Of a stretch of 64,000 nt of DNA, positions 10,382 through 22,652 are shown in pieces (within the stretch, counting starts at the first letter, position 1; every line of letters starts with the position of its first letter). The translations under genes and the position numbers were made by a program. Origin of the DNA: Spinacia oleracea (lineage: Eukaryota > Streptophyta > Magnoliopsida > Caryophyllales > Amaranthaceae); the NCBI RefSeq assembly GCF_020520425.1, contig NC_079491.1:620001-684000 (forward strand), read 5' to 3'. The notes beneath the pieces are model-generated. The model saw only the letters and a program-made list of their open reading frames with translations. It was not told the DNA's origin and did not search any database.

Positions 10382-12323
10382 TCAACCCCTAATTAATAGT
10401 CTTTCACAACATCATACTCCGTACTTCATATGTAGTTTGATATTCAACCCGGCCCGTACATAATACGGGCCATAAAAAGTTGGATTGGGGAAATAGTTGG
10501 AGTGGGGGCAAAAGAGTGGCGAAAGATAGAAAAGGGGGTCTAAAAATGGCAAGAGAAACCTCCCCATGTGAGAGTTACCTAAAAGATGGAATTTTGTTTT
10601 GTTAAAAGGGGATGCGTAGAATGCGCTCGACACTTGCTAGTCCCCACAAAAAGTTGGCTATAAATATTATGAACTTCACGGGGTCCGGTAACTTATTCCC
10701 ACAAATTCCACGTTAATGAGTGTCAAAGGACATCATCATTGAGGAGAGGACTCCACCTTAATTTTGTCAACTTCACCTCATTGTACTACCCAAGGATAAC
10801 CCTTTTACCCCTAAATACTCTAACGGGGTGGAACATCGATAATCTCTCTGACTCTGAAAAATTGCTCTATTTGATTTTTTATAACATTGGTTTACTTTGC
10901 ATAAATAAAAACAAAATGATTTTTAAACTAAATGATTTTCTTCGTTTTGCAAGCCTAAATTACTCTTATGTTTTTATCAATACAAAAACTTATACTACTT
11001 CAGAAGACATTTTATGTATAAGATGCAAGATCAACTTTTTAATAGTTACACAATTTGATCAAATAATTAATAGTACATTTTAACCAAATAGTTCTAGTCT
11101 AATTTTAGTCAAAAAGTTATTCTTTTAAGGTTGGCATCAACGGTGTTTCACATATGACAGTGTGATAGAATACATAATCTTTTATCAATCAAACAATGTC
11201 ATCCGCATTCATACAATGAGTTAGAGATGATTATAAGAATTCAAACGCTAATAAGTCATGCCAGATATTATTCACTTATGTTGCGTGTTATTGACCTGAT
11301 TTTCACTTTTTTTGAACTTATCTTATTCGAAATTATCTGAAATTTACCAAACTTATTTTAGTTATTTCTTATGAACTTATGGAAACTTATTTTTTTTCTT
11401 CGAATTAATGTAATACTTCAACAAAGCCTTCCTCTGAAAACAAGGGAGTGAGTCGGCCCTAGGCCAATTCCACTTCATTAAAAGAGAGTAAGAAACATGT
11501 GTCCCCTCTTGTAAGAGACTATGTTGCTCTTAAGGAATAGCTAAATGACAAATATTTGCGCACCATGCGGCCCATACTCCATACCACCAACTTTTAAGGT
11601 CAATTACTATAAACACCTTCAATTATTTGAATAATACTCCATTGACAAAAACATAACACAAAAGATTAAAAAAATAAATAAATAATTGACAAAACATAAC
11701 GAAGCTCAAAGCATAAAAAGCTTCCCTCACAAAAACTCACACAATTTTCGTACTAAAAGCCACCTAAAATTCTGCGTTCCCTGCAAAAAGAAAACAACTT
11801 CTTTTATTCTTTCTCCCTCTTTTGTTATTTGCTTTGTTGGTCAACAAATTTGCCGCATTATACGGTAGGAACTTACATTATAGTCTTGTGTATGTGTTAC
11901 ATAGATCGAATCCTCCTCTAACCTCTTTTTCATTCGTAGAATTCGTAAACATACAAACAAACATGCATAGTAAAATACTACTACTATAACGTAGAAAATG
12001 TAAAATGGAAGTAACTAAAAAAATAGCAACTTGTATTAAACATACATACACTTAAATTCAATTAGTAGTAATTATTTAGCTCAGGAGGGATAGATAAGAG
12101 GTGAGATGATGAGTTGGAAGGGGATTCTAAACCCTAATCTCCTACTATTCCGAATTTATATTCAACAAAGAATACCTTATTCGGGTAGAAGTTAGGGTTA
12201 ATAAGTTCAGAGAAGGCCTTACAAAGTCAAGAAAAGGTCTTACAAGGTCAAGAAAAAAGGAAAACATGATTAGGTGAAAATTATACGGTAATAAAGCTCA
12301 GGTAGGATAGCACCGAGTAAAGT
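10382..12323. other. AT-rich intergenic region
   Basis: No gene could be supported. A perfect 8-bp inverted repeat, GGCCCGTA/TACGGGCC, sits at 10451-10471 with a 5-base loop. Around 11285-11400 are AACTTAT/ATTATCTG words that recur in introns at 18100-18240 and 59540-59600, probably decayed MITE pieces. The short frames here (10739-11083, 11686-11868) have no recognisable product. Confidence 0.4.
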
Positions 12324-12573
12324 TTAAAAGTCGATGACTAATAATAACAACGACGACGACCCGCCGCTTATTCTTTCATGAAACAGTGTTGTTGAGCTTG
12401 TTGTTAAGCGATTAACGGTGTACCGGAGTTCCCGTACATCTTGCCGGCGGTGATTGAGATTACCGGAGAAGCTCCTGTATATGCATGTCAATATATTAAT
12501 CAGTGGCCGGAAACAAAATACAAATAATATATATGGCAGATTGAGTAATTATATACTAATATATATACCTCAT
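12324..12573 (-). CDS. putative 51-residue basic protein, unrecognised
   Basis: Exon 1 holds only ATG plus AG (12573-12569), followed by a GT-AG intron (12568-12475) with a good ATACAG acceptor. Exon 2 (12474-12324) completes a 51-codon frame and a TAA stop. The protein starts MRSFSGNLNHRRQDVRELRY, is Arg-rich, and ends in a Leu-rich LLLLVIDF tail. A TATAAATA box lies 115 bases upstream of the start codon. I do not recognise the family. The TATA box, short 5' UTR and clean splice sites make a real small-protein gene likely, but the frame alone is too short to prove coding. Confidence 0.45.
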
Positions 12574-12687
12574 TTTCAGAGTTGAATGAAGCTTTTTCCT
12601 GGTTTTGTAATCAGATTTATTAATGGCCTGAGAGAAAGAAAGAAGAAGGGGATTGATTCAGGAGAGAACAGAGTTGAGAGACACGCA

Positions 12688-12695
12688 TATTTATA
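12688..12695 (-). promoter_or_regulatory. TATA box (TATAAATA)
   Basis: TATAAATA on the minus strand. It would start transcription near 12660 and give a 5' UTR of roughly 85-90 bases before the start codon at 12573. Confidence 0.55.
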
Positions 12696-12720
12696 CAGAC
12701 AAACAGAGTGCCACACACAT

Positions 12721-12750
12721 GGGTGAGGGTGAGGGTGAGGGTGAGGGTGA
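12721..12750. repeat. GGGTGA microsatellite
   Basis: Five consecutive GGGTGA units, immediately upstream of the TATA box of the small minus-strand gene. Confidence 0.95.
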
Positions 12751-13028
12751 CCACTATTTTTATCCATTTTTTTTATTACGTCATTATTTCCCTTTTCTTT
12801 GGGTTTCCTTTCCTACTCTTTTTCTTTTGTACTTGTGTTAATGGTGTTATTGAGGGTCGACTTTCCCAATTATTTGCATCTGTGTTGCTTCATGGTCAAT
12901 CCAATTTCTACTTTATACAATTTTTGTATCACTTGTTTGTTATTTTTTTCTATTACTGTTAATATTAATATGATTAATTATAGGTTACAAGGGTAAACTA
13001 AGTACGAATAACAACTAATATAAAAAAA
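12751..13028. other. pyrimidine-rich intergenic sequence
   Basis: T-rich spacer in which only overlapping low-complexity frames are open; no gene is supported. Confidence 0.4.
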
Positions 13029-13322
13029 ACATATAAATAATACGAGGTACACAAATTGTGGGACAGAAGATTCCGACTCCTTCACAGAAGAAGTGGCGAA
13101 TATTAGTGATAAACTTCTTATATAAAACGTATAAATAATACGAGGTACATAAATTGTGGGACAGAAGATTCAGACCCCTTCACATAAGAAGTGACAAATA
13201 TTAGTGGTAAACTTCTTATATAAAACATATAAATAATACGAGGTACATAAATTGTGGGACAGAAGATTCAAACTCTTTCACAGTAAAAGTGACGAATATT
13301 AGTGATATGCTTCATATATGCA
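13029..13322. repeat. 98-bp tandem repeat, three copies
   Basis: The landmark TACGAGGTAC recurs at 13041, 13139 and 13237, an exact 98-base period. Each unit also carries ATTGTGGGACAGAAGATTC and TTCACA..AAGTG. Point differences separate the copies. There is no coding frame. Confidence 0.9.
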
Positions 13323-14058
13323 GGTGGGATAATTAGGTTATTGATATCTTAAAAAACTACTGCATGTTAGATACATGAAATGAGACAAAAATTACCAAGA
13401 TCATGATAGGCGCTTGTAACAATAATTTGTTCATTGTGAAATTAAACAACTAAAGTGCGAGAGGTTTTCCCTGAGAGCACTAGTCATAGATTAGAAAGTT
13501 TCAATAATTGATTCCTCAATTGAATCTAAAGCTAGCTATTATCTTTAATTAATTTCGTGGTTGAATACTTCTCCTCACTTACCAACCCAGTTACTTAAGA
13601 TAAGTAATTGTGTCAAAATCATTTTTTTGAACCCCTCATCACTAGAAAGGTTAATTTTATATGAGTAGCTTCTTATCATGGATATTTCAGTGATCTTTCA
13701 GGGATAAATTTGTTAGGAGTATTTCCTATTTTGAGTCTTGGTAAACTTTATTTTTACTGCATTTAGTAAAAGGGTCGGATCTTTGGAGAGAAATCAGAAA
13801 TCCAGTCCACATTAATCCGGGTCATATGAGTATTATCGGTTCGTTGCGTTTTAGTATTTTCGCGCTCGAAACTCAGAACGAATCACAAAAAAAAGCCCTA
13901 ATTTCATCGATTTCCTTTCAATTGAGCGATAAAGAACCCTAATTTCAGTTCCAAATTGCTCCCGGAACGTAGAAAATCCCACAATTTGCAATAATAGATG
14001 ATCCCCCAATTTCTTAGGTCGTCAAAAGCCCTAATTTCGTGATCAATTGAAATCAAAG
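13323..14058. other. upstream region of SWC4
   Basis: No gene seen. The last 200 bases, with several CCCTAATTTC words, probably form the promoter and 5' UTR of the plus-strand gene starting at 14059. Confidence 0.4.
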
Positions 14059-17000
14059 ATGGACGCAAAAGACATACTGGGATTACCAAAAAATGCATTG
14101 CCATTATCTCAGGAGAAGAAGTCCAAGCCTCCCAAAGAACCTCAGAGGAAGCCCGATGGCATTTCTCGAGAAGTAATTTCCACTCTCTTCTCTCTCTTTA
14201 GTTTATTTGGGATGTTAGAGTTGTTGATTTTTGATGAATTACAAATTACAGGTGTATATGCTTACTGGAGGAGTTCCACCTCTTATGCCTGCAATTGATA
14301 CCTCTCAACTCAAGAGACGTCCCCCAACTGATGAGAAGGTCACTTTTTGCTTCTTATTATCCACAATTTCCCTGAATTTTGGTTGAGTTTTTATTTTATT
14401 CGAGTGGTACCTGATTATAGTCTTTGGTTTCTGGTGAATTGGTTTCTATTTTCACATGTTATGTTACTCAGAATCATGATTTCACCTCAAATACTCGTGT
14501 GGGGTGTTAGTTACTCACTTGATACCTTGATAAGTGTAGACATTTGACACTGCAGTTTGGCAAATAAATGCAATTTTTTCATGAAATGGTTGAGATTGAC
14601 TCTTGGACACTACTAGCTAAGTTTGAGTAGCATGGGCGATAGATTAAATGAGTGCTTCATCTTTGTGCTTGTCAACTGTATCAATGGCTTTTCTAGGAAT
14701 TACAATTTTGTATCCTTAGCCTTCTTGACAATTGGAGTTTGAGCTAGGTTTTTTCTTACACAGGGTGATTGTTTGGTCTTCTGTTTCATTTGAAATTTCA
14801 AAGATGCAACTTGATGAAGGCAGTTGACTGCCTTTCTTTTGGAGCATGTATGTTAAACTATTTTAAGTTACACATGTCCATGTTCTTAGCAGGTTACCTG
14901 GCAATGGCTTTCATTCTCAAATTCAGCTCGGAAAGATGATTTAAAGCTCTACCACTGGGTATCTGTTTCTTCCCTTTGATTTTCTTCTTTTTCTTTGGTC
15001 ATGAATGTGAAATGAAATTATTTGATCTCTTATTGAGTATTATCTGGTTTTCATTTCTCCTGTAGGTCAGAGTTGTAAATGGTGTGCCGCCAACGGGGGA
15101 TTACCCTTTCGCCAAATATAATAAGGTATGCATATTGCTGAAATTTATGCCTTTCAAGAGTTTCAACAATTCAACTTTTTAACATGTTACAACTAGAGAA
15201 CATACTGTCTTGCATTCTGAGTTCTTAATTGGCAGTGTTTTAAACCATATCCTTGTATATGTCTTTTATTGGGTTTGGGTGTTGGGGTGCTTGTGTGGGG
15301 GAGGCATATGAAGAAGTAGCCTTCTAAATCTTGATTGACCTAGCGGTTGTCCCATAGGGAAGACCAGCAGGGTGCCACCACGGGCTGCTCCCCCCAGCTT
15401 GAGGCTAGTTTAGACAGGGTTTCAGCAGCGTCATAGTCTGAGTTATAGACGCTTCTACCCCATGAACTCCCCATGTTATTCCTAATCATTTGAATTTTTG
15501 GCTTTTGCTATTTTGCTTCCTGAAATTACATGTTCTTTTATCTTATGTGTTCCAGTCAGTTGATGTTATCAAATACACAGACGAGGAGTACGAGAACTAC
15601 TTGACAAATCCTGTAGGTACCAATTCATAATTAATACATACATAACAAATTTGTTTTGATCTTGATATTTTTCCCTGATATGCATGATATATATGAATGT
15701 TTTAGGAGTCATTTCACTGGCTCATTTAGAGGTTTGGCTTTGAAAAAGCTATTTTTCACTAATCTCTATATTTATTTTCTGTTTCGTCATTTGAGTTTGT
15801 TGGGTTTTTCTGAAGATTTCACCCTGCAAACATTTTACTTCCAAGCATCTAAGTGTTTGCTTGAATGTTCTGGGGATTTCGTCTTGCATACTTTTTTATT
15901 TATTTTGCTAAGCATCCTCACTCTGGCACATTTAGTAATGTACACCAGCATCTTATTCATAAACTTTTTTGTTTCGGCAATTTTCTTCAATCTAGAAATG
16001 GAGTAAGGAAGAGACAGACACCTTGTTCGAGTTGTGTGAGAGGTTCGATCTCCGCTTCGTCTTAATAGCTGATAGGTTTCCATCATCTCGGACTGTGGAG
16101 GAGTTGAAGGATCGGTATTATTGTGGTACTTCTCTCTCCCCTCCTTTGCATTTTCTGAAGCTTTTTTCTTGGAAACTGTTTCGAAATGGAGGATACACGA
16201 GGTTTAACTTCTTCAGCTAATTCAATCATTTCAGTGTTTTACTTAACGCTGTATTTTCTAATTATTCAATATAGTGACTAGAGCAATACTGATTGCTAGA
16301 GCTCCATCTCCTGCTGATGTATCTGCGCATCAATTGATAAAGGTATGGCAAATTGATCTACAAATTGTTTTGACTGTCTAGAAAGGTTCATGTATCATTT
16401 TTCTGTATGATGCTGATGCAACCTGTATTCATGTTCTAGGAACCATACAATGTCAAACAAGAGACTGAGCGCAAGCGTGCTTTGTCAATGGTCCTTTCTC
16501 AAACAAAATATCAAGAACGCAAGGATGTTGAGGTCTGAACTTTACTGTGTTATCACTTAATTGCAAAAGTATATATTAGCCTCAGTGGTGATCTCATTAA
16601 AATTCTAGAATTAGTTGACTTGTTTAGTAATATTATCTCCATTTCAAAACAGTTGCACCATTTTACTTTTACGTTTGTCAATGCACAATTTTGACCATTA
16701 ATTTCTCTAGTTTTTTAATTTTGTAAAATTATAGAAGTTGATACTTTAAAAAATAAGTTGAGAATAATTCGAACTTCTTTTTACATAACCCTAATTATTT
16801 TAATATATATTAATATCAATATGTAGTCTAAGTTAGTAGATGAATATTGTCAAAAGTCAAACGGGTGCAACTATTTTGAAACAATGGTCGTATGCATCAG
16901 TTTGACTTCATACTGAATTACCGAGTTTTTTTCACCGTTTTGCAGGTTCTTGCTGAAGCTAAAAGAATCCATGAGTCACGTATATTGGCTAAGGTATGGC

Positions 17001-20000
17001 ATGGGTTGGTAGACTCTGTTAGCCTGTTAGCTTGATTATCTGTTTGTAACTACAATCGAAGAGAATACATTTAGTTTGTTTTCAGTCTCTACTCCTATGT
17101 TTGGTGAGAGACCTGGTGCTCTTTGGGGGTAATATTCAGTTTATGGAGGTTTTATCCAAAAATTGTCCTTATAATGATGTTGGAAGGGATTTATAAAGTC
17201 TTGTGATTTCAAGGAGGAGATAGTTCACAAGACTGAAAGCTACATTCAGATATCATTTTAGTGATTGATTTGGTCTTATTTTATTTAATTACTCCCTCCG
17301 TCCCGGAATACTCGACCCGGTTTGACCGGCACAGAGTTTAAGGTACTTGAATTGACTTATTTAATTTAATAGGTATTAGTTGATAGTGGGGTATTATTTT
17401 AATGTAGTTAGTGGGAAATGTGTTAAGAGGTGGGGTTGGGGAGAGTAGGGGTTGAATTTTTAATTATTTTTTGTATGGAGTAGGGGGTAGGTGGGTTAAT
17501 AGGGGTGGAGTGAGAAATAATATAATATTGTTAGAATATTTCCATTTTTAGAAACAAGTCAAGTATTAAGGGACGGCCCGATAAGGAAAACAGGTCAAGT
17601 ATTCCGGGACGGAGGGAGTATATATTTCTTTTATCTTTGACTTTGATGATCATTTTTCTTCACCTCCATTCATCCATTGTGGTTCTTATGTTTTTTGGTC
17701 TCACCTGTTCTCTTCCTCTTGTCTATCCCCATTTGGATGTGACTGAGCTGTCTGGCATTTGTTTTCAGCTTTCAAATGGCTCATTTAAAATGCTTCTAGT
17801 TAATAGATAAAATAAGACATTTTCTTCTTGCTCTGGTTATTGATCCAAGTTATGGTTGTTACTATGAGAAAGCCTTTTACTGTGATGGGCAGAAAACAAT
17901 ATTATGCAGACTGCTTAGTGTATTTCCTTTGGTCTTTGGGTGCTTATGATCATATCTTTGGCAAGATTTTGAACCACTATATGCTCAAATGACGTGATGT
18001 ATAATTCTGTTTTCGTGTGGTTGAAGGATCATGTGTAACATTGATGATTAAGCTCTTAGGCAGAGCTCTTTGTACCCAAAAATCCGTATCTAGAATTATT
18101 TCCCTTATCTGAACCTATTTTTCTGCAACTGAACTATTGACCTTGTTGAGCTAATTGGAACTTATTTTAGTTATGAATTGTACTTGGGTAGCTTCTATTT
18201 GAACTTATTTTTCCCAGAACTTATTTTGTCAAGATGAATTGAATAAATCCTAAGTTCTTATTTTCAGGTGCTAGTATGTTTGCTATTTGCCACAGCATTT
18301 ACGCTGTAACAAGGATAATAAATGTTCAGTCACACTTCAGTATTTTTCTTTGGTGCTTTGAGATCGTGTCAATAATTTTCTATTAGTTGTTGAATATCAT
18401 GTCTCCATATTGACTTGGATTGAATAGGTAACTGGACTTTGTACCTTTATTTGGCAACTTAAGAACAGTTTTTTGGATGTATAATTTTCACGCTCACCGG
18501 TGTGTAAATCAAAAAGAGGGAGAGTTGAAGGAACTGGCTTATGATTCTTGGATATGTATTACAGAGTGCAGAGGAGCCAGAGGTACCATCAACATCAGAT
18601 GTTGGCACAGAAAATGCTGATCGAACTGTTCTTCCTGGCTCTGTATCACCTGTCTCTGGAGCTGCGACTGCTGTAGCAGATAATGCTACTACCCTGGCTT
18701 CTCTTCGCATGGTAAGTTCCATAGCAACTGTCTCCCTGCACCTTTTTGTTGAGTCGCTCCTTCACCTAACAGTCAAATAGCTCTTTTATTCCTTGTCATT
18801 TGTCAAGTGATTTGATTATTGTAATATTTTAGATATAGTTTCCAGTCAGTTAGTCTTTATATGGCCTGTGAACAATTTGCAGATGCGCGTGTACTTGAGG
18901 ACGTATGCTCTTGACCAAATGGTGCAGGCTGTTAGCGCTTCTGCTGGCCTCAGAACCATCAAGCGTGTTGAGCAGACTTTGCAAGATCTCGGGGTTTGTT
19001 CTTTATCTTTTGTAAAAGTTGAATTATGTTATGTGTAATCTACTGGTTTATAGATATTGTATAGTATGTGTGAGGCTATTTTTTAAGCTGTTATAACAAT
19101 GTATCTTTAGTGTATATGGGGTTAACTTAATATAATAACCTAGCCAGTTCTCATGTTCCAGGAACTGAATTTCTTGAGGAATATCTGTTTTCGACACTTA
19201 TAAGTAATAATTCGTATATTGTAAAAAGTTGTCAGTTCATCTATTGGCAATGCAATGTTTTACAGTTGTAATCTTCCTGTACTCACCACTTCTATTTCAC
19301 TCATTTTCTGTGTGTATGTGTGAGTATTATTGGAGCTGAGCTTGTTTAGAAACCTGCTTCAAGATGCAAATCTAGTAGTTGAACCTGAAATATGTTCCTG
19401 TTCTTGAGGGTAGTTGAACCTGAAATATGCAAATCTAGAAGGATGTGGATGATTGTGCTTTATCCAAACGAGGGCAATTGCATTTTTAGCTGATGCTTTA
19501 CTCTAGAGCCAATGTTTTATATTATAGCATTAAACTGCCTATTTCTTTCAGGTAAATTTGAAGCCCAAGGTTCCAACAAAATCTGTATGTGGCGAACATC
19601 TTGAATTGAGAAAGGAGATCCTTACTTTACTGAATCTTCAAAAGCAGGTATTTTGCTCTCCGGGAATAGTTATAAGAGCGCGGGATTTAGTCTGTGTTGC
19701 ATATTTAACTCAGTTATTGTATTTGCCATTTTAGTTGCAGTACAAGGAGGCAGAGGGTTCTTCTTATCGCGAGGGATCATATAACACTGACACTCCAGAA
19801 ACCCCTAAGGTTTGTGATCCATGCTTCAATATTATCATTGTGTTGAATTTGGATTTCAAAGTGGCCTGAAATGACCATCAAATTTTTTCTTAAATCATTG
19901 CCTCATCAGTGTATATTAACCTTAAAAAAAATAACTTTTATATTGCCTTTCATTTGAAGAAGGGGCGCTTTCGTGTTTATAAACGGACTTTATATTTGTT

Positions 20001-20458
20001 AAACTGTAATACTTCGTACTAGAAACAAATTATGTCCTGTTTTTTACATGTTGAAACCTAAATGTTTCCGTGTCTGTCTGTTAACAGCGCTCCCATCGTG
20101 CTGGGGAACAGGACCGTCCTTTTGTTCCCGAGCCTTCAAGTTTTGGAGGTAAAAAATTTCGAACTTTTACTTCTGGTTTGTTTTCCAAGGCTTGATTAGT
20201 TAGATGGCTCACAATGTTCCTAAATTTATTTTTGATTACAGGGGATAGAATCGGCAAAAGGGACCAGAAAAGAAAGGTAAATGCAATTTCATTCTTTAAG
20301 ATTCATTGTACTTGTGATTTCCTATTGTTTTTGAGCTCCAAGTTTTCATTTTTTCTGAGAAACTTTGTGATTATAACTTGAAGGGGCCTGGAAGATCATC
20401 AGATGCTCCATCTTCACCGGCAACCAAAAGGGCTCGGAAGTTGAAAGCAGATGGATGA
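14059..20458 (+). CDS. SWC4: SWR1/NuA4 chromatin subunit SWC4 (DMAP1 homologue)
   Basis: Sixteen exons: 14059-14172, 14252-14338, 14893-14958, 15066-15125, 15556-15612, 15996-16125, 16275-16342, 16440-16532, 16946-16993, 18565-18711, 18883-18993, 19552-19647, 19735-19809, 20088-20148, 20242-20276, 20384-20458. They sum to 1323 nt, giving 440 residues, the family's usual length in plants. It opens with [11 protein letters not shown], contains a SANT/Myb-like domain from [10 protein letters not shown] (about residues 129-172), the conserved DMAP1 tail ([11 protein letters not shown] onward) and a basic KRARK end that could be a nuclear signal. It is expected to act in the nucleus as a shared subunit of the H2A.Z-depositing SWR1 complex and the NuA4 acetyltransferase. 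Introns 8 and 9 carry MITEs. Confidence 0.95.
15355..15480. repeat. GC-rich insert in SWC4 intron 4, origin unclear
   Basis: A block richer in GC than the surrounding intron, with words such as CCTAGCGGTTGTCCC and CCACGGGCTGCTCCCCC. The composition suggests a short retroposon fragment, but I could not place convincing pol III boxes or a target duplication. Confidence 0.3.
16636..16890. mobile_element. Stowaway-like MITE in SWC4 intron 8
   Basis: The left end TCTCCATTTCAAAACAGTTG and the reverse complement of the right end (CGACCATTGTTTCAAAATAG) are inverted repeats that share CAAAA.AGTTGCACC. TA lies on both sides (16634-16635 and 16891-16892). The interior is AT-rich and non-coding. Confidence 0.65.
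17292..17618. mobile_element. Stowaway MITE in SWC4 intron 9
   Basis: The termini are CTCCCTCCGTCCCGGAATAC and its inverted copy ending GACGGAGGGAG, the textbook Stowaway end, with TA duplicated at 17290-17291 and 17619-17620. The inverted repeat extends inward for roughly 30 bases (..ACTCGACC / GGTCAAGT..). At 327 bp it is in the normal size range and carries no transposase. Confidence 0.88.
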
Positions 20459-21645
20459 TTGCAATGCCATGTTTTATTTAAATTAGGGGCTTTAGTTTTT
20501 TGATGGTTGTAATCTGTCACTCATTAATATTTATTTCCCTCTTTGTACCACAAACTCATTTGTATCTTTTTTAGGGGGAAATTCATCTGTATCTTACTAC
20601 TTGCATTAAAGAAATTCAATGTTTTCTGTTCATAAAAGACTTGTCTATGTCACATTGTTACCTTTATACGAGGTACATCATGAGTAATTTTGAAGGGATA
20701 ATTACAGGTCTGAATAATATTGCTTACTCAATTGACGACTTACTTGAGTAAATTGCCAATTATTTAATTCCCCATATTATCATTGAATTGGTGAATTCAC
20801 ATGGCCATGTTTTTTGTTTTTTTGATGGAAATTCACATGGTCATGTTACTAATTTACTACTAGTATATCTTTGTTTCAACTCAGCAACAATACAACAGAG
20901 CAAGCTCCCCCTTTGCCTTCCACGCGTAACTGCTCCCTTTGCCGCCCACCATCGCTGGCCCTCACTGACCCTTTCTAACCCTCGCCGGACATCCTTGCCG
21001 CCTCTTGCCGCCCAACAACTCCTCCAGCAGTGGTGGCTGCAACAGTAAGGTAATTTCCCTATTTTTTAAAAAAAGTTGATGAATAAGTATTATATGAAAT
21101 TGCTAATAGAATCAAAATTGATACTTGTGTGTTAGACTTATGGATTAATGTTGATAATCTTCCACAATCCCAGCATCAAGAAAAGATGACTAACCATTTC
21201 CAACTGTGAAGTTGAGGAAGACTACAAGTTCTCTGCAATTATAAATGAAGATCTCTTCACAATGGTATGAAAGCATCGAATACATCTCTAACAATCATCC
21301 TCTTTTAGTGTCGAATTGTATGTTTTTTTGTTTGCTAATCTGGGTAATTCGACTTTGTCCAAAAGCAAATCACCAAATTGAATTTGCGAGTTTGTACTTA
21401 ACCAAGAAAAAAATTATTGTTTAAAAATGATTGAAGTGGACGGTAGATTTAGAATTTAATGAAAAAGTGACATATTTCGGAAAATTTGACTTATGTTAGC
21501 ATTTAAGCCGAAAATCGCTGCATATTATCAACAATATGTGGCTGAGAATTTTCTGCTGCACTTTGAGTTCAGTTCTGAGTTTGAGGTTGAAGCCTCAGCA
21601 AAAATCTCAATAACATAAACTGTGCATTTCTGAAACTTAACAGAA
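20459..21645. other. spacer and possible 5' UTR exons of the INSIG-like gene
   Basis: The first 200 bases are likely SWC4 3' UTR. A GC-richer block at 20900-21050 ends at AAG|GTAATT and a second block at 21172-21264 ends at ATG|GTATGA; both look like exon ends, so they may be upstream non-coding or transit-peptide exons of the gene starting near 21646. A frame at 20788-21048 covers the first block but has no recognisable domain. Confidence 0.3.
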
Positions 21646-22342
21646 ATGCTACTTCACATTGCTCTTTGCAGGCCTGTTTTGCCTTCCCTACAACGAAGGT
21701 CGATCTTCATCCCGAGCAAACTCCATTGCAGCAGCCTAAAGAAGAAGGACAATCCACGACTTAAAACTGATTGGATACCAATTTCTCTGTCACTATTTGG
21801 TTCGGGCTTCTTCTTAGGTCCCCTCATTGACGGTCTCCATTCGCGGGTCAATTTTGTTGTTTATCAAAGTGGTTCAGTTCACATTGGTCCTCTGCACACC
21901 AACATTTGGGTTCCTTTTCTACTGGGAGTATTCTACTGCACTGTTGGAATACTGCAACTCTATTTAGATGAAAGAGCTTTCCCCAATGGTACTAAAGAAG
22001 GAAGCTTTAAGAAAACAGTTGTCTCACTAATGTCAGTTTTTCAGAAACCATGATCTTATTTTGACAGGAAAACCATGATCATATATTCATATTGATGCAC
22101 AGATGAATATACATAAACACTGATTTTCTGATTTTGCTTTGTTTTACAGATCATTGGTGGCTTTTATCGAACTGAGTGCTGAGATGTATAGATCAGGTGT
22201 GCCAGCCAATGTAGAAGCCTATGTGTTGTTTGCAGCAGCAGAATTCATATGGTTTCTTGCTGATAGGACATGGTTCGGGTTTGCCCTTGCTTGCATTATA
22301 GGCACTGCTTGCCCACTAGCTGAGATACCAATAATGAAGTAA
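21646..22342 (+). CDS. INSIG-like multi-pass membrane protein, probably 3'-shortened
   Basis: Exons 21646-22031 and 22150-22342 (579 nt, 192 residues) join at a split Ile codon. The core has the INSIG layout: [10 protein letters not shown], then [12 protein letters not shown], a loop with LDERAFPN, then ELSAEMY and [15 protein letters not shown], which aligns by eye with the INSIG segment containing WWTFDRS. Four hydrophobic segments are visible. It stops right after [10 protein letters not shown] at TAA, whereas INSIG proteins continue with two more membrane segments; the stop overlaps a good donor (GAA|GTAAGG), so a last exon may have been lost. The 31 residues before LKKKDNP are basic and Ser-rich and could be an organelle signal. 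A TTGCTCTTTGCAG acceptor at 21660-21672 offers an alternative start from an upstream exon. Family call is by eye. Confidence 0.6.
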
Positions 22343-22382
22343 GGCTACTACAACTTGTTAGCATCTTTAACAAAAGTATATG

Positions 22383-22425
22383 GGAATGTTTGGCAATTGG
22401 CTGTTGACTCTTGGCGGGTGCTTAA
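22383..22425. mobile_element. MITE end fragment
   Basis: GGAATGTTTGGCAATTGGCT matches the end type of the nested MITE at 9352-9770. It lies just past the shortened INSIG-like gene. Confidence 0.4.
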
Positions 22426-22652
22426 ATTTCTCATCATCCAACTTGTTACATTCAATGGAAGAACTCGAGATATTAACAACTTTTCCCTGTTATGAAATGA
22501 ATGTATAATATCATGAATTAAGCAACATCAATAATCTACAAGATGTACCATGTATCATGTATGTACAACAGATTGTTTACAAAGATGTAGTGATGTAACT
22601 AACCACTTATATAGCAAACTGCAGACCTGAAAACACAGTTTAGCATGTGACT

